NCBI RefSeq assembly: GCF_001542625.1
Contig: NZ_CP016279.1
Span: 9,176,001-9,240,000, forward strand
Direction of reading: 5' to 3'
Origin: Streptomyces griseochromogenes
Lineage (GTDB): Bacteria > Actinomycetota > Actinomycetes > Streptomycetales > Streptomycetaceae
DNA length: 64,000 bases
This document shows positions 10,235 through 20,131 of this stretch, in pieces (position 1 is the stretch's first letter; each line of letters begins with the position of its first letter). The position numbers and the translations under genes are program-made. The notes under the pieces were generated by a model that made no database searches, was not told the DNA's origin, and saw only the letters and a list, made by a program, of their open reading frames with translations.

Positions 10235-10249
10235 CTGACGGATCGTCGG
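10235..10249. promoter_or_regulatory. Palindromic element upstream of the small secreted protein gene
   Basis: CTGACGGATCGTCGG with its flanks gives TCTGACG and CGTCGGA arms around GAT. The first ten bases match the core of the hairpin at 9555-9569, in the same orientation and at a similar distance from the next start codon (about 107 and 122 nt). It is a candidate binding site for a common regulator. Confidence 0.45.
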
Positions 10250-10305
10250 AACTTACGGCTCCATTGATGCGCGAGAGACAGGCGACGGCAAGGATGAATT
10301 CCGGA

Positions 10306-10668
10306 CTACTCCGCGGTGCCTGCCGGGACCGTCTGCTTCACGGCTCCGTCGGGTCCGGCGAGCAGCACCGGCGTCTCGGCCCCGCCCAGGTCGGCCACGG
10401 CCGCCCGGTCCTCGGGAGCGACGCTCTCCGCCGCGCTCACCACCGCGGCCGCCTCCAGCGACGTCGCGCCGGAGGCCACGGCCATGGCGACGGCGGTCCG
10501 CAGCGCGCTGAGCTTCAGCGAAGCCAGCTCCACCGAACCGGCGACATACGTACGCCCGGTCTCGTCCCGTACGGCCGCCCCCTCGGGCACACCGTTGCGG
10601 GCCCGGGCGGAACGGGCCAGGGTGACGATCTTGCGGTCCTCGGGGTCGAGCGCGTTGCTGTCGGTCAT
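10306..10668 (-). CDS. Cytidine-deaminase-like protein lacking zinc ligands
   Basis: At 120 residues this has the length and layout of a tetrameric cytidine deaminase: an N-terminal helix, VRDETGRTYVAGSVELASLKLSA, and MAVASGATSLEAAAVV. In active enzymes the equivalent of SALRTAVAMA is CAE..A, and a PCxxC motif follows about 30 residues later. Here Cys, Glu and both later Cys are absent, so zinc-dependent deamination is not expected. It may be a structural or regulatory paralogue. In many streptomycetes a gene annotated as cytidine deaminase sits just before era. The start at 10668 is chosen over the ATG 7 codons upstream. Confidence 0.7.
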   Translation of the reverse strand: MTDSNALDPEDRKIVTLARSARARNGVPEGAAVRDETGRTYVAGSVELASLKLSALRTAVAMAVASGATSLEAAAVVSAAESVAPEDRAAVADLGGAETPVLLAGPDGAVKQTVPAGTAE

Positions 10669-10696
10669 ACCCTGAGCATACGAAGTCACCGCCCGC

Positions 10697-11575
10697 TCAC
10701 CCCGCCACGGGGTACATCGTGCCCCGTCTGCCCTCGGGAGAGGCCAGCCACTCCAGCTTCTCGGCGGTGTTCGCCTCGGCCAGCGGGGTGTGCAGCACGA
10801 TGAACAGATCGGGCCGGGCCGGGACCTTCATCACGGTCGACTCCACCACCAGCAGCCCGGCCACCGGATGGGCCAGCTCCTTGCGGACCTGTCCCCCGTC
10901 CTCGATGTCCTGCTCGGCCCACAGCCCCACGAACTCCGGGCTCGCGGCCGACACCTCGGCCAGCACCTCGCGGAACCCCTCGTCGTCGGGGTTGGCCGCA
11001 CACGCGGCCCGGAACTGGGCGACGACCGTGCGCGCGTTGCGCTCCCAGCTCCTGCTCCGGGACCGGTACATCGGGTCGGTGAAGAAGTCCACGAGGCAGT
11101 TCTGCCGGATGTCCGACCGCATGCCGAGCACCACCGCGGCGGCCTCGTTGTGCATCACGTAGTTGTAGTACCGGTCCATGATGTGCGCCGGGTACGGCAT
11201 CCAGGTGTCGATCAGCCGCCGCAGCCCGTCGCACATGTCCCGCTTCTCGGGCGCCACTTCGGGCGCGGGCGGGTTCAGCCCGGCCAGCCCGTACAGGTGC
11301 CGCCGCTCGGCGTTGCTCAGCCGCAGCACCCGGGCGACGGCGTCGAGGACCTGCGGGGAGACGGAGATGTCCCGCCCCTGCTCCAGCCACTGGTACCAGG
11401 AGGCGCCCACCCCGGCGAGCACGGCGACCTCCTCCCGGCGCAGTCCGGGGGTGCGGCGCCGGCCGCCGCCGGCCGGCAGACCGGCCTCCTCGGGACTGAC
11501 CCGGGCCCGCCGGCTCATCAGGAACTCGCGCAGCTCGTTCCGCCGGTGATTCGTCGTCGCCTCCGCAGCAGGCAC
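10697..11575 (-). CDS. XRE-family regulator with MmyB-like ligand-binding domain
   Basis: From a GTG at 11575 this is 292 residues. The N-terminus, RTPGLRREEVAVLAGV, then SWYQWLEQGRDISVSPQV, is the helix-turn-helix typical of actinobacterial MmyB/MLTR-type regulators. The rest is the PAS-like ligand-binding domain, with ALHNEAAAVV-type and NARTVVAQFRAACAANP segments. Such proteins usually repress a neighbouring transporter or oxidoreductase until a small hydrophobic ligand binds. It is divergent from an MFS exporter across 91 bp that hold a perfect inverted repeat, so it very probably controls that exporter. Confidence 0.85.
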   Translation of the reverse strand: MPAAEATTNHRRNELREFLMSRRARVSPEEAGLPAGGGRRRTPGLRREEVAVLAGVGASWYQWLEQGRDISVSPQVLDAVARVLRLSNAERRHLYGLAGLNPPAPEVAPEKRDMCDGLRRLIDTWMPYPAHIMDRYYNYVMHNEAAAVVLGMRSDIRQNCLVDFFTDPMYRSRSRSWERNARTVVAQFRAACAANPDDEGFREVLAEVSAASPEFVGLWAEQDIEDGGQVRKELAHPVAGLLVVESTVMKVPARPDLFIVLHTPLAEANTAEKLEWLASPEGRRGTMYPVAG

Positions 11576-11599
11576 GTACCGCCCCTCCCCCGTCGTGTC

Positions 11600-11619
11600 T
11601 GGTGGTGCCGCCACCACCA
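11600..11619. promoter_or_regulatory. Perfect inverted repeat in the regulator/exporter divergent promoter
   Basis: TGGTGGTG, a 4-nt spacer and CACCACCA form an 8-bp perfect inverted repeat midway between the two divergent start codons. It is the obvious candidate operator for the XRE regulator. Confidence 0.6.
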
Positions 11620-11666
11620 TAAGTTCCGACTCCCCACCCTTGTTCCGCGCGCCCGAAGCTCTTGCC

Positions 11667-13085
11667 ATGGCGATCGACACCACGACCCCGACCACACCCA
11701 CCCGCGTACCGCTCGACAACCCCCGGCTGTCCAGGCGCGACAAGCTCGTCCTCTTCGTCCTGTGCGCGGCCCAGTTCATGGTCGCCCTGGACTTCTCCGT
11801 CCTGAACGTGGCCCTGCCCGATCTCGGCACCGACCTCGGCATGAGCCGCTCGGCCCTGCAGTGGGCGGTCACCGCGTTCGCGCTGCCGTCCGGCGGGTTC
11901 CTGCTCCTGTTCGGCCGCATCGGCGACCTGTACGGCCGCCGCAAGCTGTTCCTGACCGGCCTGGCCCTGTTCGGCGCGGCCTCCCTGCTGGCGACCTTGG
12001 CCTGGGACCCGGCGTCCTTCCTCGCCGGGCGTGCCCTGCAGGGCCTCGGTGCCGCGGCGATCGTCCCGACCGCCATGTCCCTGCTGACCACCACCTTCCC
12101 GGAGGGCCCGGCCCGCGATCGTGCCCTCGGTATCGCCGGCACGGTGATGTCGCTGGGCTACACGGTCGGCATGGTCGCGGGCGGAATGCTGACCGACACA
12201 CTCGGCTGGCGCTCCACGATGGCCCTGCTCACCGTGACCGCGCTGATCGTGCTACCGCTCGCCCCGCGCCTGCTGCCCGAGTCCCGCACCCCGGAGCGCC
12301 CGCGCCTGGACGTGCCCGGCGCGGTCACCGTCACCGCCGGTCTGCTGTCCCTGATCTACGCCCTGTCCACGGCCGCCGACCACGGCTTCGGCCGCGCCGA
12401 CGCCCTCGCCACCCTGGTCGCCGGCCTGCTCCTGCTGGCCCTGTTCACGGTCGTCGAGTCCCGTACGGCGGCCCCGCTGGTCTCGCTGCCGATGCTGCGC
12501 CGCCGCACGGTGGCGTGGGGCAACCTGGGCGGTCTGGTCACCTTCTCGATGATGTCGACGGTGATCTTCGTGCTGACCCTCTACCTTCAGGAGATCCTGC
12601 ACCTGTCGGCCTTCGAGACGGGCCTGGTCTTCGGCCTCCAGGGCGCGCTGTCGGCCGTCGCCGGCACGCTGGCCCCGAAGTTCATCGGCCGCTTCGGCGC
12701 CCGCCGCACCCTGGTCGGCTCGCTGACCGGCCAGGGCGCGCTGGTGGCCGCGCTGATGCTGCTGAACGCCCACAGCTGGTCGGTATGGCTCGCCGCGGCG
12801 GCCGTGTCCCTGGCGAGCATGTTCCACCTGGGAGCGATCATCTCGTACGGCCTGACCGTCACCTCCGGCGTCCCGGACGAGGAACAGGGCCTGGCCACCG
12901 GTCTGGTGACCTCCACCCAGCAGGTCGGCCTCACGGTCGGCATCCCGCTGCTGGGTGTCCTGGCCACCACGTCCTCCGATCTGCTGTCGGGCGTCCACAC
13001 GGTCCTCGCCCTGGACGCGGCGATCGTGCTGGCCGCCGCCGTCCTGGTCGGACTGGGCCTGCGCGGAGGTCAGTCCAGGGTCTGA
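11667..13085 (+). CDS. MFS exporter, DHA2 (14-TM) type
   Basis: The 472-residue protein has the DHA2 drug:H+ antiporter pattern: LDFSVLNVALPDLG in helix 1, GRIGDLYGRRK as the cytoplasmic motif A, and GRALQGLGAAAIVP. Many Ala/Leu/Val-rich helices fill the length. It would expel a toxic or self-made compound using the proton gradient. The start is ATG at 11667; an upstream in-frame start would cover the operator. The last 16 nt overlap the convergent LD-carboxypeptidase gene. Confidence 0.88.
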   Translation: MAIDTTTPTTPTRVPLDNPRLSRRDKLVLFVLCAAQFMVALDFSVLNVALPDLGTDLGMSRSALQWAVTAFALPSGGFLLLFGRIGDLYGRRKLFLTGLALFGAASLLATLAWDPASFLAGRALQGLGAAAIVPTAMSLLTTTFPEGPARDRALGIAGTVMSLGYTVGMVAGGMLTDTLGWRSTMALLTVTALIVLPLAPRLLPESRTPERPRLDVPGAVTVTAGLLSLIYALSTAADHGFGRADALATLVAGLLLLALFTVVESRTAAPLVSLPMLRRRTVAWGNLGGLVTFSMMSTVIFVLTLYLQEILHLSAFETGLVFGLQGALSAVAGTLAPKFIGRFGARRTLVGSLTGQGALVAALMLLNAHSWSVWLAAAAVSLASMFHLGAIISYGLTVTSGVPDEEQGLATGLVTSTQQVGLTVGIPLLGVLATTSSDLLSGVHTVLALDAAIVLAAAVLVGLGLRGGQSRV

Positions 13086-14089
13086 ACGATCTCGCTCCGC
13101 GCGGCCGTGTGCACCACACGGCCGCGCGCGCCGTTCACCAGCGGAAGGTAGGGCGCCACGTGGCCGCACTCGACGTCGGCGACGATCGGTACGCCGAGCG
13201 GGCCGAGAGCGTCGAGGACTGCCTCGTGCTGGGTGAGGGTGCGGCCGGCGGGGGCACGGGTGCGGCCCACGAGGACGGCGGCCGCGCGGTCGAAGAAGCC
13301 GCCCAGCCGCATGCCGTGCAGACCGCGGCAGATGGTGAACGCGTTGTCCTCGTCGGCCTCGACGTAGACGAGCAGCGGCTCGTCGCCGGCGAAGCGCGAG
13401 GTGTCGAGGTACGGCGTGCCCGAGAGGTTGACGAGGGTCTCGACGCAGCCGCCGATGAGCCGGCCCTCGACGTCCACGTCGCCGTCCCCGTCGAGACGGG
13501 TCCAGGTGCCCTCGGCGTCCAGGGTGAGCTCGCGGATCCCGGGCTCCTTAGCCCAGTCGTCCCAGCCGCCGGACCGGTACCGGCCGGGCGGGGTCTGGGC
13601 GAACGGCTCCCCCTGCGGCGAGGCCACGATGTCCAGCCAGGACTTGAGGCCCTCCGGCGTCCGGTACGGGGTGTCCATGAGGTTGTTGCCGTGCACGGTC
13701 GCCGTGCCGGTGAGCAGGGTCAGCGGGGTGATCAGGGTCGACATGTCCGAGTAGCCGACGACCCAGGTCGGCTCGGCCCGCCCGATCCGTTCGAAGTCGA
13801 GCAGCGGCAGCAGGTCGATCGCGGTCTCCCCGCCCCACGGGGGCACCACGGCCCGGATGCTGGGGTCGGTCAGCATGTCGGTCAGTTCGGCGGCGCGCTC
13901 GGCGGCCGGGGCGCTGAGATGCGTGGAGCCGTCCATGCACCGGCCGACGACCACCTCGTACCCCCGTGACTCGATCTCCCGGATCGCGACATCGAGTCGT
14001 CCCCGGAGTTCCTCGGCCACTCCGCTGGAGGGAGAGGTCACACCGACACGGTCACCGGGGCGCAGGGGGCGCGGATATCGAACAGTCAT
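13070..14089 (-). CDS. LD-carboxypeptidase / MccF-like serine peptidase (S66)
   Basis: The 339-residue protein has the S66 layout. The N-terminal domain starts with [14 protein letters not shown]. The nucleophile elbow is VGYSDMS. Further on are GGCVETL with the catalytic Glu and [11 protein letters not shown] with the catalytic His. S66 enzymes cut the L,D bond between meso-DAP and D-Ala in muropeptides, or inactivate peptide-nucleotide antibiotics such as microcin C (MccF). Substrate loops do not decide between the two here. The gene faces the MFS exporter and sits 44 nt downstream of the mmcQ stop on the same strand. Confidence 0.87.
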   Translation of the reverse strand: MTVRYPRPLRPGDRVGVTSPSSGVAEELRGRLDVAIREIESRGYEVVVGRCMDGSTHLSAPAAERAAELTDMLTDPSIRAVVPPWGGETAIDLLPLLDFERIGRAEPTWVVGYSDMSTLITPLTLLTGTATVHGNNLMDTPYRTPEGLKSWLDIVASPQGEPFAQTPPGRYRSGGWDDWAKEPGIRELTLDAEGTWTRLDGDGDVDVEGRLIGGCVETLVNLSGTPYLDTSRFAGDEPLLVYVEADEDNAFTICRGLHGMRLGGFFDRAAAVLVGRTRAPAGRTLTQHEAVLDALGPLGVPIVADVECGHVAPYLPLVNGARGRVVHTAARSEIVQTLD

Positions 14090-14132
14090 GCGCCGGATTG
14101 TTTCAGGAGGTCAGCCAGGCCCCGCAAGGCAT

Positions 14133-14492
14133 TTACGGCCGGTCGAGGCGCAGCCGCTCCGCCTTCGGCAGGCCCGCGACGACGAGGTCGTACGAGTCCT
14201 CGATCAGCTCCTCGACCATGCGGTCCGGGAGGCCGCCGTCCACCGTCACGGTGTTCCAGTGGCGCTTGTTCATGTGGTATCCGGGGACGATCAGCCCCTC
14301 GTGCTCGCCGCGCAGCCGGACCGCGTCCTCCGGGTCGCACTTGAGGTTGACCGTCAGGGGCCGCGCGTCCAGCCGCGTCAGGGCGAACAGCTTGCCCTGG
14401 ACCTTGAAGACGGATGTGTCCGGGTTGAACGGGAAGTCCTCCACGACCGCGTTGAAGGACAGGCAGAAGGCGCGCAGCTCTTGCGGGGTCAC
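14133..14492 (-). CDS. MmcQ/YjbR family protein
   Basis: The 119-residue protein reads [20 protein letters not shown], then [15 protein letters not shown] and then [17 protein letters not shown], the complete MmcQ/YjbR (CyaY-like) fold. The family is described as DNA-binding-like but has no firm biochemical role. It starts with GTG overlapping the stop of the CBS-domain gene by 4 nt (GTGA), so the two are translationally coupled in the ybeY operon. Confidence 0.85.
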   Translation of the reverse strand: MTPQELRAFCLSFNAVVEDFPFNPDTSVFKVQGKLFALTRLDARPLTVNLKCDPEDAVRLRGEHEGLIVPGYHMNKRHWNTVTVDGGLPDRMVEELIEDSYDLVVAGLPKAERLRLDRP

Positions 14493-15787
14493 TCGGGCTC
14501 CTCCTCCGCGCAGGGCGCGGACACGGGCTCCACCAGCACCGTCACGATCTTGTTCCGGCGGCCGGAGGCCGCCTCCGCCGTCAGCCGCAGTCTGCGCGCG
14601 TCCGGCAGTTCGACCTCGGCGGACGCACCCGCGATGGGCACCCGGCCGAGCGCCTTGGCGAGCAGTCCGCCGACGGTCTCCACGTCCTCGTCGTCGTACT
14701 CCTCCAGGCCGTACAACTCGCCGAGGTCGGTGATGTCCAGGCGGGCCGTCACCCGGAAGCGGTCGTCACCGAGGTCCTCGACCGGCGGGAGTTCCCGGTC
14801 GTACTCGTCGGTGATCTCGCCGACGATCTCCTCCAGGATGTCCTCGATGGTGACGATCCCGGCGGTGCCGCCGTACTCGTCGATGACGACCGCGACGTGG
14901 TTGCGTTCCTTCTGCATCTCGCGCAGCAGATCGCCGGCGTTCTTGGTGTCGGGGACGAAGACGGCCGGGCGCATGGCCGTGGAGACCAGGTCGTTCTCCG
15001 CGTCGCGGCTGATGTGCGTCTTGCGGACCAGGTCCTTCAGATAGACGATCCCGACGATGTCGTCCTCGCTCTCGCCGGTGACCGGGATACGGGAGAACCC
15101 GGAGCGCAGGGCGAGGGTGAGCGCCTGGCGGATGGTCTTGTAGCGCTCGATGACGACCAGGTCGGTCCTCGGCACCATGACCTCCCGTACGAGGGTGTCG
15201 CCCAGCTCGAAGACCGAGTGCACCATGCGGCGCTCCTCGTCCTCGATCAGCGATTCCTTCTCGGCGAGGTCGACCAGCGCGCGCAGCTCCGCCTCGGAGG
15301 CGAAGGGGCCGCGGCGAAATCCCTTGCCGGGCGTGAGCGCGTTGCCGATGAGGATCAGCAGCGACGGGATCGGGCCCATGATCCGGGCCAGCGGCAGCAG
15401 CACGTAAGCGGCCACGGTCGCGGTGTTGAGCGGGTGCTGGCGGCCGATGGTGCGCGGGGAGACGCCGACGGCGACGTACGACACCAGGACCATGACGCCG
15501 ATGGCGACCAGCAGGGCCTGCCAGGTGGCCGCGAACTCCTGCAGGCAGGCGTACGTCACCAGGGCCGCCGCCGCCATCTCGCAGGCGACGCGGACCAGCA
15601 GGGCCACGTTCAGATAGCGAGTGGGGTCGGCGGCGACCTGGGCGAGCTTGGCGCTGCCGCGCCGGCCGGACTTGACGGCCTCCTCGGCACGGAAGCTGGA
15701 GACGCGCGCGAGGCCCGCCTCCGCGCAGGCGGCGAGCCAGGCGACAACGACCAGCGCGATCGCCCCGACCACGATCTGCGGACTCAT
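14489..15787 (-). CDS. CNNM/CorC-type membrane protein with CBS pair
   Basis: The 432-residue protein has an N-terminal DUF21 membrane domain with about four helices (from [20 protein letters not shown] to about residue 145). Next are two CBS domains, seen at [20 protein letters not shown] and [20 protein letters not shown], and a C-terminal CorC_HlyC transporter-associated domain with [13 protein letters not shown]. The family (called hemolysin C by history) exports Mg2+ or Co2+ or regulates Mg2+ homeostasis, with ATP/Mg binding to the CBS pair. It lies 16 nt after ybeY, in the same operon. Confidence 0.9.
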   Translation of the reverse strand: MSPQIVVGAIALVVVAWLAACAEAGLARVSSFRAEEAVKSGRRGSAKLAQVAADPTRYLNVALLVRVACEMAAAALVTYACLQEFAATWQALLVAIGVMVLVSYVAVGVSPRTIGRQHPLNTATVAAYVLLPLARIMGPIPSLLILIGNALTPGKGFRRGPFASEAELRALVDLAEKESLIEDEERRMVHSVFELGDTLVREVMVPRTDLVVIERYKTIRQALTLALRSGFSRIPVTGESEDDIVGIVYLKDLVRKTHISRDAENDLVSTAMRPAVFVPDTKNAGDLLREMQKERNHVAVVIDEYGGTAGIVTIEDILEEIVGEITDEYDRELPPVEDLGDDRFRVTARLDITDLGELYGLEEYDDEDVETVGGLLAKALGRVPIAGASAEVELPDARRLRLTAEAASGRRNKIVTVLVEPVSAPCAEEEPE

Positions 15788-15803
15788 GGAAGGACCGGCC
15801 CGC

Positions 15804-16301
15804 CTACGAGACGGTCGGCGCCGGTGACGGGCCGGTCAGCCCGCGCTCGGCCCGCCACCCGTCGACGATGGCGGCCTGGAGCCCGAACATCTCGGCCTTC
15901 TCGTCGGGCTCCTCGTGGTCGTACCCGAGCAGGTGCAGCACGCCGTGGACGGTGAGCAGCTGAAGCTCCTCGTCCATGGAGTGCTGCGTGGGCGCCTCGG
16001 TCCCCTGCTTGGCGGCGACCTCCGGGCACAGCACGATGTCACCGAGCAGCCCCTGCGGCGGCTCGTCGTCGTCCTTGCCGGGCGGCCGCAGCTCGTCCAT
16101 CGGGAACGACATGACATCGGTCGGACCCGGCAGGTCCATCCACTGGATGTGGAGCTGCTCCATGGCGTCGGCGTCCACGACGATCACCGAGAGCTCGGAG
16201 AGCGGGTGGATGCGCATCCGCGCGAGTGCGTAGCGGGCGATGTCGAGGATCGCCTGCTCGTCGACCTCGGTGCCGGACTCGTTGTTGACGTCGATCGACA
16301 T
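15804..16301 (-). CDS. ybeY: Endoribonuclease YbeY
   Basis: The 165-residue protein carries the zinc motif [11 protein letters not shown] (HxxxHxxxxxH) near residue 115, and the N-terminal [10 protein letters not shown] start is typical of actinobacterial YbeY. The enzyme takes part in 16S rRNA 3'-end maturation and ribosome quality control. The order phoH-ybeY-cnnm is conserved across bacteria. It begins 15 nt after the phoH stop. Confidence 0.95.
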   Translation of the reverse strand: MSIDVNNESGTEVDEQAILDIARYALARMRIHPLSELSVIVVDADAMEQLHIQWMDLPGPTDVMSFPMDELRPPGKDDDEPPQGLLGDIVLCPEVAAKQGTEAPTQHSMDEELQLLTVHGVLHLLGYDHEEPDEKAEMFGLQAAIVDGWRAERGLTGPSPAPTVS

Positions 16302-16316
16302 GGTGGTGCCGTGTCT

Positions 16317-17387
<1,071 letters not shown>

Positions 17388-17501
17388 GGGCCGGCGCTGT
17401 AGGCCTGCGGTTCCTCCTCTTCACGGCCGCGTAGCTGAGGGCGGCCTCGCGATTCCAGGGTACGACGGTGGACTGACAAGCTTGTAGGGCTTTTAAAGGG
17501 G

Positions 17502-17529
17502 CCGCTTCCCGGCCGACCGAGTCGGGTGG
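17502..17529. repeat. Dispersed repeat copy 1 (28 bp, exact match at 31842-31869)
   Basis: The 28 bases are identical to 31842-31869. Inside is a small hairpin, CCGAC-CGA-GTCGG. In both places the repeat sits just 3' of a minus-strand gene and is followed by a GC-rich CCAGGGG/CCCCTGG hairpin, which looks like a reused terminator cassette. Confidence 0.75.
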
Positions 17530-17537
17530 CGGGGGGG

Positions 17538-17557
17538 CCAGGGGCGGAGCCCCCTGG
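17538..17557 (-). terminator. Hairpin downstream of the sugar kinase gene
   Basis: CCAGGGGC, GGA and GCCCCCTGG form a GC-rich stem with one bulge, 4 nt beyond the kinase stop. There is no long U-run, as is usual for streptomycete terminators. Confidence 0.6.
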
Positions 17558-17561
17558 TACG

Positions 17562-18710
17562 TCAACCGGACCGACGGAACCCGATGGTCGGCACGGCCCG
17601 CCGCAACGGCCACGCCCGGTCCAGCTCCTCCGGAACGAGCCGGTCCAGGAACGCGTACCGCCGCAGCGCCGCAGGCGACTGTTCCTGCCCCGGCAGGGAC
17701 TGCACCCTCTTCCACCACGCCCCGATCTCCGACCACCCGGGCGCCGACAGCGACCCCCCGAACTCCTGCACGGACAGAGCCGCCGTGAGCCCCGCGAAGG
17801 CGAGACGATCGGCGAGCGGCCAGCCCGCCAGCGTGCCGGTGACGAACCCGGCCACGAAGACGTCCCCCGCCCCGGTCGGATCCATCGCCTCCACCGCGAT
17901 GGCGGGGACCTCGGCCGTCTCCCCCGTACGCCGGTCCACCGCGTACGCGCCCTCCGACCCGAGCGTGACGACGGCCACCGGCACATGCTCGGTGAGCGCA
18001 CGCGCGGCCGCCCGCGGACAGGTCGCGCCCGTGTACCGCATCGCCTCCTCGGCGTTGGGCAGGAACGCCTCGCAGTGTTCGAGGTCGGTGAGGCCCGCGA
18101 GGTCCCACGTGCCGGTGTCGTCCCATCCGACGTCGGCGAAGATCCGGGTGCCCTCGCGGGCGGCCTGGGCGATCCAGGGGGCCCGCCGGCCGGGCGTGAG
18201 GGAGGCGACGGCCGCGCGCGCGGAGGGCGGGAAGTCCGGCGCCGGCTCCTCCGGGGGCGGCTCGTGGCCGTGGGACACCATGGTCCGCTCGCCCTCGTAG
18301 GCCATGGAGACGGTCACCGGCGAGTGCCAGCCGGGCACCGTGCGCGAGGAGGTGAGATCGATGCCCTCGCCCTGTTCGAGCGCGTCCCAGCAGTACTCGC
18401 CGTAGTGGTCGTCCCCGAAGGCCGCGGCGAGGGACGTCCTCAGGCCGAGACGGGCGAGCGCGGTGGCCATGTTGGCGACCCCGCCGGGACTGGAGCCCAT
18501 CCCCCGGGCCCAGGACTCGGTGCCGCGCACGGGCGCCGAGTCCAGACCGGTGAAGATGATGTCGAGGAAGACCGTGCCCGTGAGGTAGACGTCCCAGGGC
18601 GGATCGTCCGGAGTGCGCAGGACGGCGAGCGGGTCGACCTGGGTCTGACAGCGCGCTGCCTGCGTGAGGTGCTCGGGTTCCTCTCCGGCGATCGTGCGGG
18701 ACGGGGTCAC
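17562..18710 (-). CDS. PfkB-family carbohydrate kinase
   Basis: From the GTG at 18710 this gives 382 residues. Features are LTGTVFLDIIFTGLD (first strand), GGVANMATALARLG (substrate-binding glycines), an ILPNAEEA-like segment, and DPTGAGDVFVAGFV near residue 285 with the catalytic Asp and the anion hole of ribokinase-like enzymes. It phosphorylates a sugar or ketose acid, possibly 2-keto-3-deoxygluconate or a related sugar. It lies about 80 nt after the glucarate dehydratase gene in the same direction, so a role in the same catabolic route is plausible. The long in-frame upstream reading through the dehydratase region is a shadow. Confidence 0.82.
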   Translation of the reverse strand: MTPSRTIAGEEPEHLTQAARCQTQVDPLAVLRTPDDPPWDVYLTGTVFLDIIFTGLDSAPVRGTESWARGMGSSPGGVANMATALARLGLRTSLAAAFGDDHYGEYCWDALEQGEGIDLTSSRTVPGWHSPVTVSMAYEGERTMVSHGHEPPPEEPAPDFPPSARAAVASLTPGRRAPWIAQAAREGTRIFADVGWDDTGTWDLAGLTDLEHCEAFLPNAEEAMRYTGATCPRAAARALTEHVPVAVVTLGSEGAYAVDRRTGETAEVPAIAVEAMDPTGAGDVFVAGFVTGTLAGWPLADRLAFAGLTAALSVQEFGGSLSAPGWSEIGAWWKRVQSLPGQEQSPAALRRYAFLDRLVPEELDRAWPLRRAVPTIGFRRSG

Positions 18711-18790
18711 GGTGCGCTCCCTGGTGTGCGGATCTGGCCAGTGTGCACCAGATCTCCCCGGGCACAAGGCCGGTCGTACCCGGAGGACCG

Positions 18791-20131
18791 CTACCAGCGG
18801 GGCATCACCGGCGCCCGCCATCCCGGTTCGCCCACCCGCATCGCCGCCGCGTCGTCCCGCTCGCGCAGGGTGCCGTCGTCGTCGGCCCATCGCCGGTGCA
18901 GCCGGGCCAGTTCGTCCCGGTCCAGGTCGACGCCGAGGCCGGGTGCGTCGGTGACGGCGACCCGGCCGCCGGTGAAGGTGAGCCGCTCGGTGAGGACGTC
19001 CTCCGACTGCCAGGGGTAGTGGGAGTCGCAGGCGTGGTGGAGGTCCGGCACGGTGGACGCCACCTGGGTCATCGCGGCGAGGCTGACGCCGAGGTGGGTG
19101 TTGGAGTGCATGGACACCCCGACGCCGAAGGCGGCGCAGATCGCGGCGAGCCGCTGGGTGTTGCGCAGCCCGCCCCAGTAGTGGTGGTCGGAGAGGACCA
19201 CCTGAACGGCGTCCCTGGTGAACGCCTCCTTGATCTCCCCGAAGGTGGTCACGCACATGTTGGTGGCGAGCGGGATGCCCGCCCGTCGCCCACCACCGCC
19301 CTTGCCCGAGGCGCTTCGCGCCGCCCCTCTCAATCCGGCGGCCACCTCGGCCATCGCGGGCGTGCCCAGTGTCGGGTCCTCCAGGTACTCCAGGACCTCC
19401 CCGAGTTCCTCGGCCACCTTCAGCGAGGTCTCGACGGACCAGGCCCCGTTGGGGTCGAGCCGCAGCGGGTGCCCGGGGAAGGCCTCGGCGAGGGCGCGTA
19501 CGGCCGCGATCTCCTCCTCGGGCGGGAAGACGCCGCCCTTGAGCTTGAAGGAGGTGAACCCGTACCGCTCCTTGAACCGGCGTGCCTGGGCGACGACTCC
19601 GGCCGGGTCGAGGGCGGCACCCCAGTCGTCCGGCTCGGCCGCGACGCCCTCCGGGTGGCCGGCCCACTTGTAGAAGAGGTAGGCGCTGTACTCGACCGTG
19701 TCGCGCACCTTGCCGCCGAGCAGCGCGTGCACGGGCAGCCCGAGCGCCTTGCCCTGGGCGTCCAGGCAGGCCACCTCGAAGGCGGACAGCACGGACAGCC
19801 GCAGTTTGTCGGCGCTCTGCACCCCGCGCAGCCCGCCGGCGTCCACGGCGCCCGTGACCCGGCTCTCGTCCACGGCGAGGTCCAGGGAGAAGAGTCCGTT
19901 CACATCCATGACCGAGCGTCCGGGGAGGCGCTCGGCGAGGACGCGGGCCGGCTCCAGGTACTTGGTGTCTCCGTAGGTCTCGCCGAAGCCGGTGATCCCG
20001 TCGGCCGTCACCACCTCCACGATCAGGCGGGGGGTGTACGGCTGGTGCACGCCCTGGGTGTTGAGCAGCGGCGCGTCGGCGACCAGGATCGGGGTCAGCC
20101 GTACCTCGGTGGTGGTCAGGTCACGGGTCAC
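18791..20131 (-). CDS. gudD: D-glucarate dehydratase (enolase superfamily)
   Basis: The 446-residue protein shows the glucarate dehydratase signature: NTQGVHQPYTPR, FGFTSFKLKGGVF-like SFKLKGG with the catalytic Lys pair, metal ligands in RLDPNGAW and YLEDPT, TNMCVTTF, and the catalytic His in HSNTHLG. It converts D-glucarate to 5-dehydro-4-deoxy-D-glucarate. GTG at 20131 overlaps the kdgD stop by 4 nt. An unusual Gly/Arg/Ser-rich segment (RGAARSASGKGGGGRRAG) interrupts the barrel between LEDPT and TNMC, where the family normally has a short loop; see 19277-19336. Confidence 0.92.
   Translation of the reverse strand: MTRDLTTTEVRLTPILVADAPLLNTQGVHQPYTPRLIVEVVTADGITGFGETYGDTKYLEPARVLAERLPGRSVMDVNGLFSLDLAVDESRVTGAVDAGGLRGVQSADKLRLSVLSAFEVACLDAQGKALGLPVHALLGGKVRDTVEYSAYLFYKWAGHPEGVAAEPDDWGAALDPAGVVAQARRFKERYGFTSFKLKGGVFPPEEEIAAVRALAEAFPGHPLRLDPNGAWSVETSLKVAEELGEVLEYLEDPTLGTPAMAEVAAGLRGAARSASGKGGGGRRAGIPLATNMCVTTFGEIKEAFTRDAVQVVLSDHHYWGGLRNTQRLAAICAAFGVGVSMHSNTHLGVSLAAMTQVASTVPDLHHACDSHYPWQSEDVLTERLTFTGGRVAVTDAPGLGVDLDRDELARLHRRWADDDGTLRERDDAAAMRVGEPGWRAPVMPRW
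19277..19336 (-). repeat. Low-complexity in-frame insertion within gudD
   Basis: This stretch encodes the Gly/Arg/Ser-rich insertion and uses codons rare for the window (TTG, AGA and two CGA close together). It contains a small hairpin, GGCGC-TTC-GCGCC. It looks like a short mobile or dispersed element that inserted without breaking the frame. Confidence 0.5.

Noticed and set aside
10306..10668. Annotating an active cytidine deaminase
   Set aside because: All zinc ligands and the catalytic Glu are missing.
13857..15044. Long plus-strand ORF across the LD-carboxypeptidase and CBS genes
   Set aside because: Ser/Arg-rich antisense shadow of well-supported minus-strand genes.
18711..19667. Upstream extension of the PfkB kinase frame to about 700 codons
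   Set aside because: The extension is antisense-free shadow coding over gudD with Arg/Pro bias; the GTG at 18710 is a good start.
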